From: Cyanobacteria bacterium M_surface_7_m2_040
GTDB lineage: Bacteria; Cyanobacteriota; Cyanobacteriia; PCC-6307; Cyanobiaceae
Assembly (NCBI GenBank): GCA_016882555.1
Contig: VGPQ01000001.1
Span: 1 to 19,111 of the forward strand
DNA: 19,111 nucleotides
Direction of reading: 5' to 3'
This document shows, piece by piece, positions 1 to 7,952 of the stretch (positions are counted from its first letter, which is position 1; each line of letters begins with the position of its first letter). The notes under the pieces were generated by a model, which saw only the letters and a list, made by a program, of their open reading frames with translations, ran no database searches and was not told the origin of the DNA. Made by a program: the position numbers and the translations under genes.

Positions 1-282
1 ATAGCCCACTCCGATGATCTCAAGCTTGCGGGTGTAGCCCTGGCTCACGCCCTCGACCATGTTGGCCACCAGGGTGCGGCAGAGACCATGGCGCTCACGG
101 GAGCGACGGCTGGTGTTGCTCGGGGTGACCACCAGGCTGTTGCCGTCCTGGCTGATTTCAACGCCGTCCGGAAGGGTGCGGCTGAGTTCACCCTTCGGGC
201 CCTTCACAGTGACGGCGAGGCCATTGAGGCTCACGCTCACCTTGTCGGGAATCGGAATCGGTGACTTACCAATGCGTGACAT
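1..282 (-). CDS. rplF: 50S ribosomal protein L6, C-terminus cut by window edge
   Basis: L6 binds 23S rRNA near the sarcin-ricin loop in the large subunit. The N-terminal 94 residues are visible, beginning [12 protein letters not shown] and continuing with the alternating valine pattern of the first L6 domain ([19 protein letters not shown]). The reading frame is still open at base 1, so roughly the second half of the usual 179 or so residues lies outside the window. The ATG at 282 is preceded by a strong Shine-Dalgarno sequence (GGGAGGTTGATC), and the gene follows rpsH after 17 bases, so it is part of the same operon. Confidence 0.95.
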   Translation of the reverse strand, partial: MSRIGKSPIPIPDKVSVSLNGLAVTVKGPKGELSRTLPDGVEISQDGNSLVVTPSNTSRRSRERHGLCRTLVANMVEGVSQGYTRKLEIIGVGY

Positions 283-299
283 GGATCAACCTCCCAGGA

Positions 300-701
300 T
301 CAGTAGACGTAGCAGAGCACTTCGCCGCCGACGCCCTGCTTGCGGGCATCACGGTCGCTCATCACACCTTTGGAGGTGGAGATGATGGCCACGCCAAGGC
401 CACCGAGGACCTTGGGCAGCTGGCGGTTGTTCTTGTAGATGCGAAGGCCGGGCTTGCTGACGCGTTGCACCGAGCGAATCGTGGGCTGGCGGTGTTTGCC
501 GCTGTACTTGAGCTCGAGCACCAGCTGACGCTGAACGCCTTCGCCTTCTTCGCTGATGCCGGCGATGAAGCCTTCCTGCTGCAGCACAGTGGCGATGTTG
601 CGCAGCAGCCTGGAGGCCGGGATCTTGGTGGTCTCGTGACGCTTCTCACTCGCATTGCGAATGCGGGTGAGCATGTCGGAAATCGGGTCGTGGTTTGCCA
701 T
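300..701 (-). CDS. rpsH: 30S ribosomal protein S8
   Basis: S8 is a primary 16S rRNA-binding protein of the small-subunit platform. The 133-residue product has the family start ([17 protein letters not shown]) and the C-terminal [30 protein letters not shown] region with the conserved Ser-Thr-Ser-Lys-Gly turn. Length is normal. It lies 20 bases after rplE. The sequence before the ATG at 701 is pyrimidine-rich (CCCTCTTCCGG) and has no Shine-Dalgarno match, unlike rplF just downstream. In E. coli S8 is the repressor of the spc operon; whether that holds here cannot be seen. Confidence 0.97.
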   Translation of the reverse strand: MANHDPISDMLTRIRNASEKRHETTKIPASRLLRNIATVLQQEGFIAGISEEGEGVQRQLVLELKYSGKHRQPTIRSVQRVSKPGLRIYKNNRQLPKVLGGLGVAIISTSKGVMSDRDARKQGVGGEVLCYVY

Positions 702-721
702 GGTCGTGTCCGGAAGAGGGC

Positions 722-1261
722 TCAGTTGCTGCGGAACGGCATTCCCATCTCGCGGAGGAGGGCCCGGCCCTCTTCGTCGTTACGGGCGGTGGTCACGATG
801 GTGACGTCCATCCCCCGGATCGCATCGATCTTGTCGAAGGAAATCTCCGGGAAAATGATCTGTTCGCGGATGCCGAGGGTGTAGTTGCCCCGTCCGTCAA
901 AGCTCTTGGGGCTCACACCCCGAAAGTCGCGGATGCGCGGCAGGGCGAGATGAATCAGGCGCTCCAGGAAGGCATACATGCGCTCACCGCGCAGGGTGAC
1001 CGCCACGCCGATCGGCATGCCGGCGCGGATCTTGAAGCCGGCGATGGCTTTCTTGGCCCGGGTCACCACGACCTTCTGGCCGGTGATGGTGGCCAGTTCG
1101 GCGATCGAGGCTTCCAGAGCCTTGGCATTCTGGGCGGCTTCACCGAGACCCCGGTTGACGGTGACTTTCACCACCTTGGGAACCTCGTGAACGTTGGCGA
1201 GACTGAGATCCTTGAGCAGCTTGGGCTGGATCGTCTCCCGGTAGCGCTGTTTCAGTGACAT
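722..1261 (-). CDS. rplE: 50S ribosomal protein L5
   Basis: L5 binds 5S rRNA and contacts the P-site tRNA in the central protuberance. The 179-residue product contains the expected regions: N-terminal [17 protein letters not shown], central [21 protein letters not shown], and the C-terminal [23 protein letters not shown] strand. The gene is unusual in its upstream context. It is separated from rplX by 128 bases, whereas other gaps in the operon are 2 to 35 bases, and the ATG at 1261 follows a C-rich tract with no Shine-Dalgarno sequence. In the E. coli spc order rpsN follows rplE; here rpsH follows directly, which is normal for cyanobacteria. Confidence 0.97.
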   Translation of the reverse strand: MSLKQRYRETIQPKLLKDLSLANVHEVPKVVKVTVNRGLGEAAQNAKALEASIAELATITGQKVVVTRAKKAIAGFKIRAGMPIGVAVTLRGERMYAFLERLIHLALPRIRDFRGVSPKSFDGRGNYTLGIREQIIFPEISFDKIDAIRGMDVTIVTTARNDEEGRALLREMGMPFRSN

Positions 1262-1280
1262 GACGGGGGAGGGGGAGTGC

Positions 1281-1302
1281 GCTTCTGGGCGTTGTCAGAA
1301 GC
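1281..1302 (-). promoter_or_regulatory. Perfect 7-bp hairpin just upstream of rplE
   Basis: GCTTCTG (1281-1287) and CAGAAGC (1296-1302) are exact reverse complements around an 8-base loop. In the ribosomal mRNA this hairpin ends about 19 bases before the rplE start codon, and the stretch between is C-rich. It may influence L5 translation or mark an RNA-processing site; no T tract follows, so it is not a standard terminator. Confidence 0.4.
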
Positions 1303-1346
1303 TTTCGGTGGGCAGGGTTTGGGCGGTGTGAAGCGGAGCGGCGGCA

Positions 1347-1380
1347 GGTTCTTGGCGAGCCATGGTGTGGCTCAGGAACC
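1347..1380 (-). promoter_or_regulatory. Two-part hairpin just after rplX
   Basis: An inner stem GAGCCA/TGGCTC (1357-1362 with 1368-1373, loop TGGTG) sits inside an outer stem GGTTC/GAACC (1347-1351 with 1376-1380). A 5-by-2 internal loop separates the two stems, giving 11 paired bases in 34. It begins about 9 bases after the rplX stop. There is no U run, so an mRNA-stability, processing or protein-binding element is more likely than an intrinsic terminator. The role is inferred only. Confidence 0.4.
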
Positions 1381-1389
1381 CGATCGCCT

Positions 1390-1746
1390 TCAATCGAGGA
1401 GTTCCCCCGTTTTCTTGAGGCGGCGCTTCTTGGTGCCGTCTTTCTCGACCACGATCTCGACGCGGCTGGCCACCTGCTTGGTGGCTGAGTAGAGCATCAC
1501 GTTGGAGGCATGCAGGGATGCTTCCTCGGTGACGATGCGTCCGGTCTCGCCCTCCTGGGTGGGCTTGACGTGGCGGGTGCGCAGGTTGACGCCCTGCACC
1601 ACAACACGGTTCTCGTAGGGCAGGGTGCGCAGCACCTCGCCGGTCTTGCCCTTGTCCTTGCCGGTGATCACCTGCACGGTGTCGCCCTTCTTGATGCGCA
1701 TCTTGGTGCGCACCGGGGACTTGGCCTTTGGGGTTGCCGTTGCCAT
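1390..1746 (-). CDS. rplX: 50S ribosomal protein L24
   Basis: L24 is an early assembly protein of the 50S subunit near the exit tunnel. The 118-residue protein carries the KOW motif ([19 protein letters not shown], about residues 16-34) and the typical [16 protein letters not shown] segment, ending in [12 protein letters not shown] 15-residue N-terminal tail ([15 protein letters not shown]) precedes the KOW domain. The ATG at 1746 is one base after the rplN stop. Its Shine-Dalgarno sequence GGAGGTGATC is written into the last codons of rplN (encoding Pro-Glu-Val-Ile), indicating tight translational coupling. Confidence 0.97.
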   Translation of the reverse strand: MATATPKAKSPVRTKMRIKKGDTVQVITGKDKGKTGEVLRTLPYENRVVVQGVNLRTRHVKPTQEGETGRIVTEEASLHASNVMLYSATKQVASRVEIVVEKDGTKKRRLKKTGELLD

Positions 1747-1747
1747 C

Positions 1748-2113
1748 TCAGATCACCTCCGGAGCGAGGGACACGATCTTGGTGAAGTTGCGCTCGCGCA
1801 GTTCACGGGCAACCGGCCCGAACACCCGGGTTCCCTTGGGGTTGTTGTCGGTGCCGAGGATCACCGCGGCGTTGTCATCGAAGCGGATGGAGTTGCCCGT
1901 TTCGCGCCGCAGGGTGGCCTTGGTGCGCACCACCACGGCCTTCACCACATCCGACTTCTTGACGCCCATGTTGGGCATGGCGTCCTTGACGGCGGCCACA
2001 ATCACATCGCCCACGTGGGCATAGCGACGGTTGGTGCCGAGCACGCGAATGCACTGAATGCGCTTGGCGCCGCTGTTGTCGGCGACGTTGAGGAAGGTTT
2101 CCTGTTGAATCAT
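1748..2113 (-). CDS. rplN: 50S ribosomal protein L14
   Basis: L14 forms part of the intersubunit bridge near the factor-binding region. The 121-residue product has the family start ([17 protein letters not shown]), the [15 protein letters not shown] segment and the [28 protein letters not shown] C-terminus. Length is normal. The ATG at 2113 has a good Shine-Dalgarno sequence (GAGGAGG), and the gene lies 13 bases after rpsQ. Its final codons double as the ribosome binding site of rplX. Confidence 0.98.
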   Translation of the reverse strand: MIQQETFLNVADNSGAKRIQCIRVLGTNRRYAHVGDVIVAAVKDAMPNMGVKKSDVVKAVVVRTKATLRRETGNSIRFDDNAAVILGTDNNPKGTRVFGPVARELRERNFTKIVSLAPEVI

Positions 2114-2126
2114 GGGTTGAGCCTCC

Positions 2127-2378
2127 TCAGTTACCGGTGGAGGTGGAGAGCACCTCGGCCACGGTCCAGCGCTTGGTGCGGCTGAGCGGCCTGGTTTCGG
2201 TGATCCTCACGCGATCGCCCACCTTGCAGGTGTTGGCTTCGTCGTGAGCCTTGTAGCGCTGGGTGCGGCTCACCGTCTTTTGATAGATGGGATGGGGGAA
2301 GCGGTTTTCCACCGCCACGACCACCGTTTTGTCCATCTTGTCGCTGACGACAGTGCCGACCCGTTCCTTGGTTGCCAT
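2127..2378 (-). CDS. rpsQ: 30S ribosomal protein S17
   Basis: S17 binds 16S rRNA helix 11 and is needed for early 30S assembly. The 83-residue product shows the OB-fold pattern of the family: [17 protein letters not shown] at the N-terminus, [19 protein letters not shown] in the middle, and [19 protein letters not shown] near the end. The start at 2378 is set by the conserved MATKERVG beginning. The 17-base gap after rpmC is C-rich (ACCCCCCGAACGTCCC) and offers no Shine-Dalgarno pairing, so translation may depend on coupling or on S1-type recognition. Confidence 0.97.
   Translation of the reverse strand: MATKERVGTVVSDKMDKTVVVAVENRFPHPIYQKTVSRTQRYKAHDEANTCKVGDRVRITETRPLSRTKRWTVAEVLSTSTGN
2211..2218. 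repeat. HIP1 octamer
   Basis: GCGATCGC, the highly iterated palindrome of many cyanobacterial genomes, inside rpsQ. Others lie at 10460-10467 (recA) and 15671-15678 (crtD). Three in 19 kb is above chance but low for a HIP1-rich strain. Confidence 0.7.
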
Positions 2379-2395
2379 GGGACGTTCGGGGGGTA

Positions 2396-2620
2396 TCAGG
2401 AGGCTGAAGTGGCCGCGGAGGCCTGGCGCTGGCGCTCGCTCTGCACCGTCATCAGGTGGGCCAGCTTGATGCGGGCCTGCTTGAAGCGGTGAGGGTTCTC
2501 GAGCCGGCGGGTGGCCTGCTCGAAGCGCAGGGTGAACAGCTCGCGCCGGGTGGCATCGATCTGTGTGGTGATGTCGCCGTCGTTGAGCTTGCGCACATCG
2601 GCGATGGAGGGGCGCGCCAT
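2396..2620 (-). CDS. rpmC: 50S ribosomal protein L29
   Basis: L29 sits beside the peptide exit tunnel and helps recruit SRP and trigger factor. The 74-residue protein matches the two-helix family: LTRREL-like segment [23 protein letters not shown], followed by the second helix with [16 protein letters not shown]. It ends in a short Ala/Ser tail. The ATG at 2620 begins two bases after the rplP stop with a modest GGAG upstream, consistent with coupling to rplP. Confidence 0.95.
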   Translation of the reverse strand: MARPSIADVRKLNDGDITTQIDATRRELFTLRFEQATRRLENPHRFKQARIKLAHLMTVQSERQRQASAATSAS

Positions 2621-2622
2621 GG

Positions 2623-3069
2623 TCAGGACTCCACTGCAGTAGCGAGGGCTTCCTGATCCGCCAGGGTCAGGAATTTGGTTTTCACGGGCAGCTTGTACTG
2701 CGCCAGGCGCATGGCCTCTTTGGCGATCTCGGGGGTGATGTCGGCCCCACCCATCTCAAAGAGGATGCGGCCGGGCTTGATCACCGCCACCCAGAACTCC
2801 GGATTGCCCTTGCCGGAACCCATGCGGGTTTCGGCCGGGCGCATCGTCACCGGTTTGTCCGGGAAGATGCGAATCCAGATCTTGCCGCCCCGCTTGACGT
2901 AGCGGGTCATGGCACGGCGGCTCGCCTCGATCTGGCGCGAGGTGATCCAACCGCACTCCTGGGCCTGGAGAGCGAATTCGCCAAAGGCGATGGTGTTGCC
3001 GCGGGTGGCGATGCCGCGCATGCGGCCTCGCTGTTGCTTGCGGAATTTGACGCGTCGTGGACTCAGCAT
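2623..3069 (-). CDS. rplP: 50S ribosomal protein L16
   Basis: L16 lies at the A-site tRNA elbow and is required for full peptidyl-transferase activity. The 148-residue product begins [19 protein letters not shown] and contains the conserved [19 protein letters not shown] and [20 protein letters not shown] regions, split by KIWIRIFPD. It is slightly longer than the usual 136-142 residues because of a C-terminal tail. A strong Shine-Dalgarno sequence (AGGAGG) precedes the ATG at 3069, and rpsC ends 16 bases upstream. Confidence 0.98.
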   Translation of the reverse strand: MLSPRRVKFRKQQRGRMRGIATRGNTIAFGEFALQAQECGWITSRQIEASRRAMTRYVKRGGKIWIRIFPDKPVTMRPAETRMGSGKGNPEFWVAVIKPGRILFEMGGADITPEIAKEAMRLAQYKLPVKTKFLTLADQEALATAVES

Positions 3070-3085
3070 GGTTTAGGCCTCCTGA

Positions 3086-3814
3086 TCACTCCTCGTTGGA
3101 GCGGTCTTCGAACTGTTGGGGCCGCCGGCTGCTCCGGCGCTGGGGTGCATCACCCACGGGGACCTTGTCGGTCTGACCGGGCAGCACCTCACCCTTGAAC
3201 ACCCACACCTTGATGCCCAGCACGCCGTAGGTCGTGCTGGCCACCTTGGTGGCGTAGTCGATGTCGGCCCGCAGGGTGTGCAGGGGCACGCGGCCCTCGC
3301 GGGTCCACTCGGTGCGGGCGATTTCGGCGCCGTTGAGGCGGCCGGCCACCATGATCTTGAGGCCCAGCACGCCGGCCCGTTGGGCCCGCTGCACGGCCAT
3401 GCGCATCACGCGGCGGAAGGCGACGCGCTTTTCGAGCTGTTGGGCGATGTATTCGGCCAGCAGGAACGCGTCGGCGTCGACCCGTTCGACCTCGACCACA
3501 TTGATCCGAACCTGACGGTTCTTGTCGCCCAGGGTGGTCTGAATGCCGCTGCGCAGCTCTTCGATGCCGCTGCCCTGGCGGCCCACCAGCACGCCGGGGC
3601 GTGCGGTTTTGAGCTCGACCTCAAGCTGGTCGGCCTTGCGGGCGATCAGCACGTCGCTGATGCCGGCGGCGCCGTACTTCTTGTGGACGAATTTGCGGAT
3701 CCGATCATCCTCCTGGAGGAGGGTTGGATAGGTCTTGCTTGGGGCGTACCAGCGGGAGCGGTGGTCCTGGGTGATCCCCAGGCGCAGGCCGGTTGGATGG
3801 ATCTTGTGTCCCAT
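3086..3814 (-). CDS. rpsC: 30S ribosomal protein S3
   Basis: S3 lines the mRNA entry channel and contributes to ribosomal helicase activity. The start is placed at the ATG at 3814 because the conserved family beginning [16 protein letters not shown] starts there, with GAGGAC as ribosome binding site. An in-frame upstream start at 3856 would add 14 unrelated residues overlapping rplV. The 242-residue protein has an N-terminal KH domain with the [13 protein letters not shown] signature (about residues 77-89) and the C-terminal S3 domain ([26 protein letters not shown]). The last 25 or so residues are a charged, probably disordered tail. Confidence 0.97.
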   Translation of the reverse strand: MGHKIHPTGLRLGITQDHRSRWYAPSKTYPTLLQEDDRIRKFVHKKYGAAGISDVLIARKADQLEVELKTARPGVLVGRQGSGIEELRSGIQTTLGDKNRQVRINVVEVERVDADAFLLAEYIAQQLEKRVAFRRVMRMAVQRAQRAGVLGLKIMVAGRLNGAEIARTEWTREGRVPLHTLRADIDYATKVASTTYGVLGIKVWVFKGEVLPGQTDKVPVGDAPQRRSSRRPQQFEDRSNEE

Positions 3815-3833
3815 CGGTCGGTGTCCTCGGGGT

Positions 3834-4187
3834 TCAGGTGTAAGGAGCCACAGCAATGCTGATGTGGCAGGTCTGTTTCTTGATCGCGTAGGCGCGACCC
3901 TGGGCGCGGGGCCGGAAGCGCTTCAGCGACGGGCCCATGTCGGCCCAGGCCTGGCTGATCACCAGGGAGGCCGGGTCGAGGCCCATGTTGTGTTCGGCAT
4001 TGGCGACGGCCGAACGCAGCACCTTGGTGATCGGCCCGGTCGAGCGGTAGGGCATGAACTCGAGCATGATCAGGGCCTCTCGGTAGCTGCGACCACGGAT
4101 CTGGTCGAGCACGCGGCGCACCTTGGAGGCCGAGCCGCGGATGAAGCGGCCATGGGCCAGGGCCTGGTTGGCGGTGTTGGTGGACAT
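3834..4187 (-). CDS. rplV: 50S ribosomal protein L22
   Basis: L22 extends a hairpin into the nascent-peptide exit tunnel. The 117-residue product contains the family core: [21 protein letters not shown] near the N-terminus, [13 protein letters not shown] in the middle and the tunnel hairpin region [24 protein letters not shown]. The ATG at 4187 has a good Shine-Dalgarno sequence (AAGGAGG) that overlaps the end of rpsS, four bases upstream. This fixes the start despite several possible alternatives. Confidence 0.97.
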   Translation of the reverse strand: MSTNTANQALAHGRFIRGSASKVRRVLDQIRGRSYREALIMLEFMPYRSTGPITKVLRSAVANAEHNMGLDPASLVISQAWADMGPSLKRFRPRAQGRAYAIKKQTCHISIAVAPYT

Positions 4188-4191
4188 GGTG

Positions 4192-4467
4192 TCAGCGGCC
4201 TCCTTTCTTGTCCTTGATGTGGCCTTTGAAGGTGCGCGTGGGGGCGAATTCCCCCAGCTTGTGGCCCACCATCTGCTCGGTCACGTACACGGGCACGTGC
4301 GATTTGCCGTTGTGTACGGCGATGGTGTGGCCGATCATCATCGGCAGGATGGTCGAGGCCCGCGACCAGGTTTTGATCACCGATTTGTCATCGGCGGCGT
4401 TTTGCTTTTCAACCTTGCGAAGCAGGCTGTCGGCAACGAAGGGGCCTTTTTTGAGTGAACGTCCCAT
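4192..4467 (-). CDS. rpsS: 30S ribosomal protein S19
   Basis: S19 binds the 16S rRNA 3' domain in the 30S head and contacts A-site tRNA. The 91-residue product has the family start [16 protein letters not shown] and the signature [20 protein letters not shown] with FKGH following. Length is typical. It lies 35 bases after rplB, one of the wider gaps in the operon. The sequence before the ATG (CTCCGCCTGATCCGCC) has no Shine-Dalgarno match. Confidence 0.98.
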   Translation of the reverse strand: MGRSLKKGPFVADSLLRKVEKQNAADDKSVIKTWSRASTILPMMIGHTIAVHNGKSHVPVYVTEQMVGHKLGEFAPTRTFKGHIKDKKGGR

Positions 4468-4502
4468 GGCGGATCAGGCGGAGAGCAAAGCGGTGTGGGT
4501 CA

Positions 4503-5366
4503 TCAGGAATCGCGTCCGCCACGGCTCCGCTTGGAGGTGCGGCGACGTTTCCGCAGCACAAACCGGTTGCTGGGCTTGTTCCGCTTGCGGGTCTTGAGGC
4601 CGAGGGCCGGTTTGCCCCAGGGGGTCACCGGGCCACTGCGGCCGATCGGAGCACGCCCCTCGCCACCACCGTGGGGGTGATCGCAGGGGTTCATCACCGA
4701 GCCGCGCACCTCGGGGCGGCGGCCCAGCCAGCGCTTGCGACCGGCCTTGCCCAGGCTGGTGTTGCGCACCTCGCTGTTGCCCACTTCGCCGAGGGTGGCG
4801 TAGCACTCGCGGCGCACCAGGCGCACTTCGGTGGAGGGCAGCTTGAGGGCGACGTAGTCGCCTTCTTTGGCCATCACCTGGGCGCTGGCGCCAGCGGTGC
4901 GCACCATCTGGCCGCCGCGGCCGGCGTAGAGCTCGACGTTGTGAACGCTCGAGCCCAGGGGAATGGCCGACAGCGGCAGGGCGTTGCCGGTCTCGATCGG
5001 GGCTTCAGGGCCCGAGACGACCTGCTGGCCGATCTCAATGCCTGCAGGAGCCAGGATGTAGCGCTTCTCGCCATCGGCGTAGAAGAGCAGGGCCAGGCGG
5101 GCGTTGCGATGGGGGTCGTAGTGGATCGCCGCCACCTTGGCGACGACGCCATGCTTGTCGCGGCGGAAGTCGACGATGCGATACAGGCGCTTGTGTCCAC
5201 CACCGCGGTGGCGGCAGGTGATCACGCCGCGGTTGTTGCGCCCCTTGCGGCGGTGCTTGGCGACCACCAGGCCGCGCTCGCGACCGCGACCGGTGACTTC
5301 GGCGAAATCACTGGCGACGCGGGTGCGGGTGCCGGGGGTGGTGGGTCGGTAGTTACGGATTGCCAT
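4503..5366 (-). CDS. rplB: 50S ribosomal protein L2
   Basis: L2 is needed for subunit association and peptidyl-transferase activity. The 287-residue product has the N-terminal RNA-binding domain ([19 protein letters not shown]) and the C-terminal SH3-like region with the signature [19 protein letters not shown], which includes the histidine known to be critical in E. coli L2. The Cys before Asp-His in that signature replaces the more usual Val and is not otherwise remarkable. GAGGGG precedes the ATG at 5366 and rplW ends 15 bases upstream. Confidence 0.98.
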   Translation of the reverse strand: MAIRNYRPTTPGTRTRVASDFAEVTGRGRERGLVVAKHRRKGRNNRGVITCRHRGGGHKRLYRIVDFRRDKHGVVAKVAAIHYDPHRNARLALLFYADGEKRYILAPAGIEIGQQVVSGPEAPIETGNALPLSAIPLGSSVHNVELYAGRGGQMVRTAGASAQVMAKEGDYVALKLPSTEVRLVRRECYATLGEVGNSEVRNTSLGKAGRKRWLGRRPEVRGSVMNPCDHPHGGGEGRAPIGRSGPVTPWGKPALGLKTRKRNKPSNRFVLRKRRRTSKRSRGGRDS

Positions 5367-5381
5367 GTCGGTTCAGACCCC

Positions 5382-5684
5382 TCAGGACTCAGGGAACAGC
5401 TGGATGGCGCTGCCCTCGGCCAGACGCACCACGGCCTTCTTGACCTGGGCGCGCTTGCCGGCGAAGCGACCGACGCGGCGGCTGCGACGCGGCGGGTTCA
5501 TGGTGCTGACACCGATGACCTTGACGTCGAACATCGATTCGACGGCTGCCTTGATGTCGGGCTTGGCCGCACGGTGGTCAACCTCAAAGGTGTACTGGTT
5601 CAGCTCGAGGGCACGGGTGGCCTTCTCGGTGATCAGTGGCTTGCGGATCACATCCGCGAGCCGGCCGGTGAAACGTTCAGCCAT
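5382..5684 (-). CDS. rplW: 50S ribosomal protein L23
   Basis: L23 sits at the exit-tunnel rim and docks trigger factor and SRP. The 100-residue product has the family core [25 protein letters not shown] at the N-terminus and the [18 protein letters not shown] region followed by basic residues. Its ATG at 5684 overlaps the last 8 bases of rplD, and its AGGAGGT ribosome binding site lies inside rplD. This implies translational coupling of the two proteins. Confidence 0.97.
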   Translation of the reverse strand: MAERFTGRLADVIRKPLITEKATRALELNQYTFEVDHRAAKPDIKAAVESMFDVKVIGVSTMNPPRRSRRVGRFAGKRAQVKKAVVRLAEGSAIQLFPES

Positions 5685-6312
5685 CGCCGTAGACCTCCTG
5701 AATCGTTGCGAGTGCCTCTTCGCTCAGCACCAGATGGTTGGCATTGAGCAGATCGAACACGTTGAGCTGATCGGCGGCGATCAGCTTCACCTTCTCGAGG
5801 TTGCGCACCGACAGGCGCACCATCTCGGAAGGTTTGTCGATGATCAGCAGCACCTTGGCGCCGGCCTCGATGCCGAAGCGGCCGAGGGCTGCCGTGATCT
5901 CCTTGGTCTTGGGGGCCTTGAGATCGGTGCCGAAACCCTTCACCACGGTGATGGCGTCGATGCGGCTCATCAGCGCCGTGCGCAGGGCCAGACGACGCTC
6001 CTTGCGGTTCATCGCCAGGGTGTAGCTGCGGGGCTTGGGGCCAAACACCACACCACCACCCGGGCGCAGAGGGGTGCGGATCGAACCCTGGCGGGCTCGT
6101 CCGGTGCCTTTCTGCTTGTAGGGCTTGCGGCCACCACCGGCCACTTCGGCGCGGGTGAGGGTGCTCGCCGTGCCCTGGCGGGCGTGGGCCAGCTGGCGCA
6201 CCACAGCGCGGTGCACCAGATCGTTGGCGGATGTTTCCTTGGCGACCTTCAGATCAAGGCTGGCCTTGCCGGCCTCCTTGCCCTGCCAGTCGCGAATCAC
6301 ACAGTTAGCCAT
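5677..6312 (-). CDS. rplD: 50S ribosomal protein L4
   Basis: L4 forms part of the exit-tunnel constriction. The 211-residue product begins [15 protein letters not shown] and includes the conserved tunnel loop ([35 protein letters not shown], about residues 47-81). The C-terminal half has the [17 protein letters not shown] region. In E. coli L4 represses the S10 operon through the leader RNA; that leader sits before rpsJ, which is missing here, so the same control cannot be assumed. GAGGAG precedes the ATG at 6312. Confidence 0.97.
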   Translation of the reverse strand: MANCVIRDWQGKEAGKASLDLKVAKETSANDLVHRAVVRQLAHARQGTASTLTRAEVAGGGRKPYKQKGTGRARQGSIRTPLRPGGGVVFGPKPRSYTLAMNRKERRLALRTALMSRIDAITVVKGFGTDLKAPKTKEITAALGRFGIEAGAKVLLIIDKPSEMVRLSVRNLEKVKLIAADQLNVFDLLNANHLVLSEEALATIQEVYGDG

Positions 6313-6326
6313 GGTTTGTCGTCTCC

Positions 6327-6974
6327 TCAGCTCGCTGACTTGGCGCCCACCCGGTTCGCCGGGCGGATGTCGAGCAGGGCTCCGGGCTTGCCGGGAACCG
6401 AACCCTTGACCACCAGCAGATTGCGCTCGACGTCCACTTTGAGGATCGTCAGGGCACGGGTGGTGGTTTGCTTGCCGCCGTAGCGGCCGGCCATGCGCTT
6501 GCCGGGGTAGACACGGCCCGGCGTGGTGCCGGCGCCGGTGGAACCCGGTTCGCGGTGGTTCTTCGAACCGTGGGTCATGGGGCCGCGGCTGAAGCCATGC
6601 CGCTTCTGATAGCCGGCAAAGCCCCGGCCCATGGTGTCGCCGCTGACGTCCACCTTCTGGCCGGCTGCGAACGCCGAAACGGTGATGCTGCCGCCGAGCT
6701 CCAGGCCATCAACGCTGTCGACCCGGTATTCCTTGAGATGGCGCAACAGCTCATCGCCCGAGCGGGCCAGATGGCCCTTGGCGGGTTGGTTCACGAGCTT
6801 GTCGCGGATCTCTCCGAAGCCGAGCTGAACGGCGTTGTAGCCGTCGGTGCTGGTGCTCTTGAGTTGGGTGATGCGGCAGGGACCAGCCTCGATCAAGGTG
6901 ACCGGGATGGATCTGCCCTCGTCATCGAAGAACTGGGACATGCCCAGCTTCTTCCCGAGGATGCCGATAGACAT
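6327..6974 (-). CDS. rplC: 50S ribosomal protein L3, first gene of the operon here
   Basis: L3 is an early assembly protein reaching towards the peptidyl-transferase centre. The 215-residue product begins [22 protein letters not shown] and holds the signature [26 protein letters not shown], then [23 protein letters not shown]. It is the promoter-proximal ribosomal gene in this window because the next gene upstream, ndhN, is divergent and more than 500 bases away. No Shine-Dalgarno sequence precedes the ATG at 6974 (TATCACCGTCCT). Absence of rpsJ in front is normal for cyanobacteria, where rpsJ lies in the str cluster. Confidence 0.98.
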   Translation of the reverse strand: MSIGILGKKLGMSQFFDDEGRSIPVTLIEAGPCRITQLKSTSTDGYNAVQLGFGEIRDKLVNQPAKGHLARSGDELLRHLKEYRVDSVDGLELGGSITVSAFAAGQKVDVSGDTMGRGFAGYQKRHGFSRGPMTHGSKNHREPGSTGAGTTPGRVYPGKRMAGRYGGKQTTTRALTILKVDVERNLLVVKGSVPGKPGALLDIRPANRVGAKSAS

Positions 6975-7003
6975 AGGACGGTGATAAGCGCCAGCTCAGG
7001 AAT

Positions 7004-7024
7004 CGGTTGCCTGGAGGCAATCCG
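7004..7024 (-). promoter_or_regulatory. Dyad in the rplC leader
   Basis: TTGCCT and AGGCAA are perfect reverse complements separated by two bases, extended by CGG/CCG across a one-base bulge. The dyad lies about 30-50 bases before the rplC start codon and would be in the 5' leader of the ribosomal mRNA. It may be a regulatory RNA hairpin or a DNA operator; the choice is not visible in the sequence. Confidence 0.35.
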
Positions 7025-7144
7025 GTGGAGCTGATGCAGGGAAATCGAACTTGCGGGGATTGGGGCCTGCACCGATCAACCAAACGTGTCCGGAGAGCCG
7101 GAGTCGTGCAGTTGCCGGGGCGTGATCCAACGGGCTAGCAAGTT

Positions 7145-7164
7145 CTGATCAGAGCCCTGATCAG
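7145..7164. repeat. Tandem pair of palindromic octamers
   Basis: CTGATCAG occurs at 7145-7152 and again at 7157-7164, repeat period 12 bases. Each copy is itself a perfect palindrome, as expected for two adjacent dimer sites of a DNA-binding protein. It lies in the rplC-ndhN control region. No known regulator is assigned. Confidence 0.4.
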
Positions 7165-7490
7165 CGCGGCTGAGACTTGCCTGAACCGGACCTGGCGTGC
7201 CATCGAAAAAATCGATGCCAACGATGCAGGCGCGTTCGGGTAGTTTCCCGACAAACCGTTGTGATGAAGTCCCTGGGGACGTCCGGTTTGTGCTGGCCGT
7301 GGACGATCACCACCACTGGTGACCGTGCGCTGTGATCTGGAGGCCCGGCTAGCGGACGGGCACAGAATTCACAGCACAGCCAGCAACAATACCCCACAGG
7401 TCTTCACCCTCTCCAGCTGATCGCCAGGGAGGTTCTGACCAGCCCCGGGCCTCAACTGCCAGACTGCGTTCCTGCCAAGCCTTGCCGGCC

Positions 7491-7952
7491 ATGCCTCTGC
7501 TGCTTTCTGGTCGCGGTTTCAAACAGGATCTCGAGCGCAATGGTGCGCTGGCCCTGTTTGCTCCCCTGGAAGGGGGAGCCGAAACCCGCCTGCTGCGCCG
7601 GATGCGGGCTGCCGGCTACCGGGCCCAGATGACCTCGGCCAGGGGCCTGGGTGATCCTGAAGCGTTTCTGCTTCAGCTCCACGGTGTGCGTCCTCCCCAT
7701 CTCGGGCACCAGAGCGTCGGTCGTGGTGCCGCCGTGGGTGAGGTGCAGCGGGTGATGCCCCAGCTCGGGGCTCTGCTGGAGGGCAGCGCGCCCATCCTGC
7801 TGTGGTTGTTGGAAGGGCAGGTGCTGTCGGCGGCCGAGCTCACCTCGCTGGTGGCCCTCACCCGCCGTGAGCCCCGGCTCAAGCTGGTCGTCGAAATGGG
7901 CGGGGCACGCGCCCTGCGCTGGCAGCCGCTCGAGCAGCTTGTTGCCGCCTGA
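7491..7952 (+). CDS. ndhN: NAD(P)H-quinone oxidoreductase subunit N
   Basis: NdhN is a peripheral-arm subunit of the cyanobacterial and chloroplast NDH-1 complex, which takes electrons from ferredoxin for respiration, cyclic electron flow and CO2 uptake at the thylakoid membrane. The 153-residue product begins [15 protein letters not shown] and carries family stretches [32 protein letters not shown] and [19 protein letters not shown], with [15 protein letters not shown] at the end. The ATG at 7491 is chosen over an in-frame TTG three codons earlier because the family begins [10 protein letters not shown]. The 3' end overlaps ldpA, so the two are probably co-transcribed and coupled. Confidence 0.96.
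   Translation: MPLLLSGRGFKQDLERNGALALFAPLEGGAETRLLRRMRAAGYRAQMTSARGLGDPEAFLLQLHGVRPPHLGHQSVGRGAAVGEVQRVMPQLGALLEGSAPILLWLLEGQVLSAAELTSLVALTRREPRLKLVVEMGGARALRWQPLEQLVAA

Larger units (their letters stand above)
6975..7490. promoter_or_regulatory. Divergent control region between rplC and ndhN
   Basis: This 516-base stretch is the largest gap in the window and must hold the ribosomal-operon promoter (minus) and probably the ndhN promoter (plus). No convincing pair of -35 and -10 boxes was found by eye on either strand; the best single -10 on the minus strand is TATTGT near 7386-7391, without a matching -35. It holds several dyads: CGGTTGCCT with AGGCAAtCCG at 7004-7024, TCCGG/CCGGA at 7089-7102, paired CTGATCAG octamers at 7145-7164, CATCGA/TCGATG at 7201-7217 and TCGGG/CCCGA at 7236-7251. 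The 78-codon minus-strand frame inside it does not look like a protein gene. Confidence 0.6.

Noticed and set aside
4455..5747. 430-codon plus-strand open frame opposite rplB and rplW
   Set aside because: It is the complement of conserved ribosomal genes in GC-rich DNA; its sequence is Ala/Gly/His-rich and resembles no family.
7201..7217. Intrinsic terminator at the A/T-looped hairpin
   Set aside because: The T or A run is in the loop, not after the stem, and no gene ends nearby.
7161..7397. 78-codon Cys-rich minus-strand frame in the rplC-ndhN gap
   Set aside because: It has no ribosome binding site, no family resemblance, and lies across several inverted repeats.
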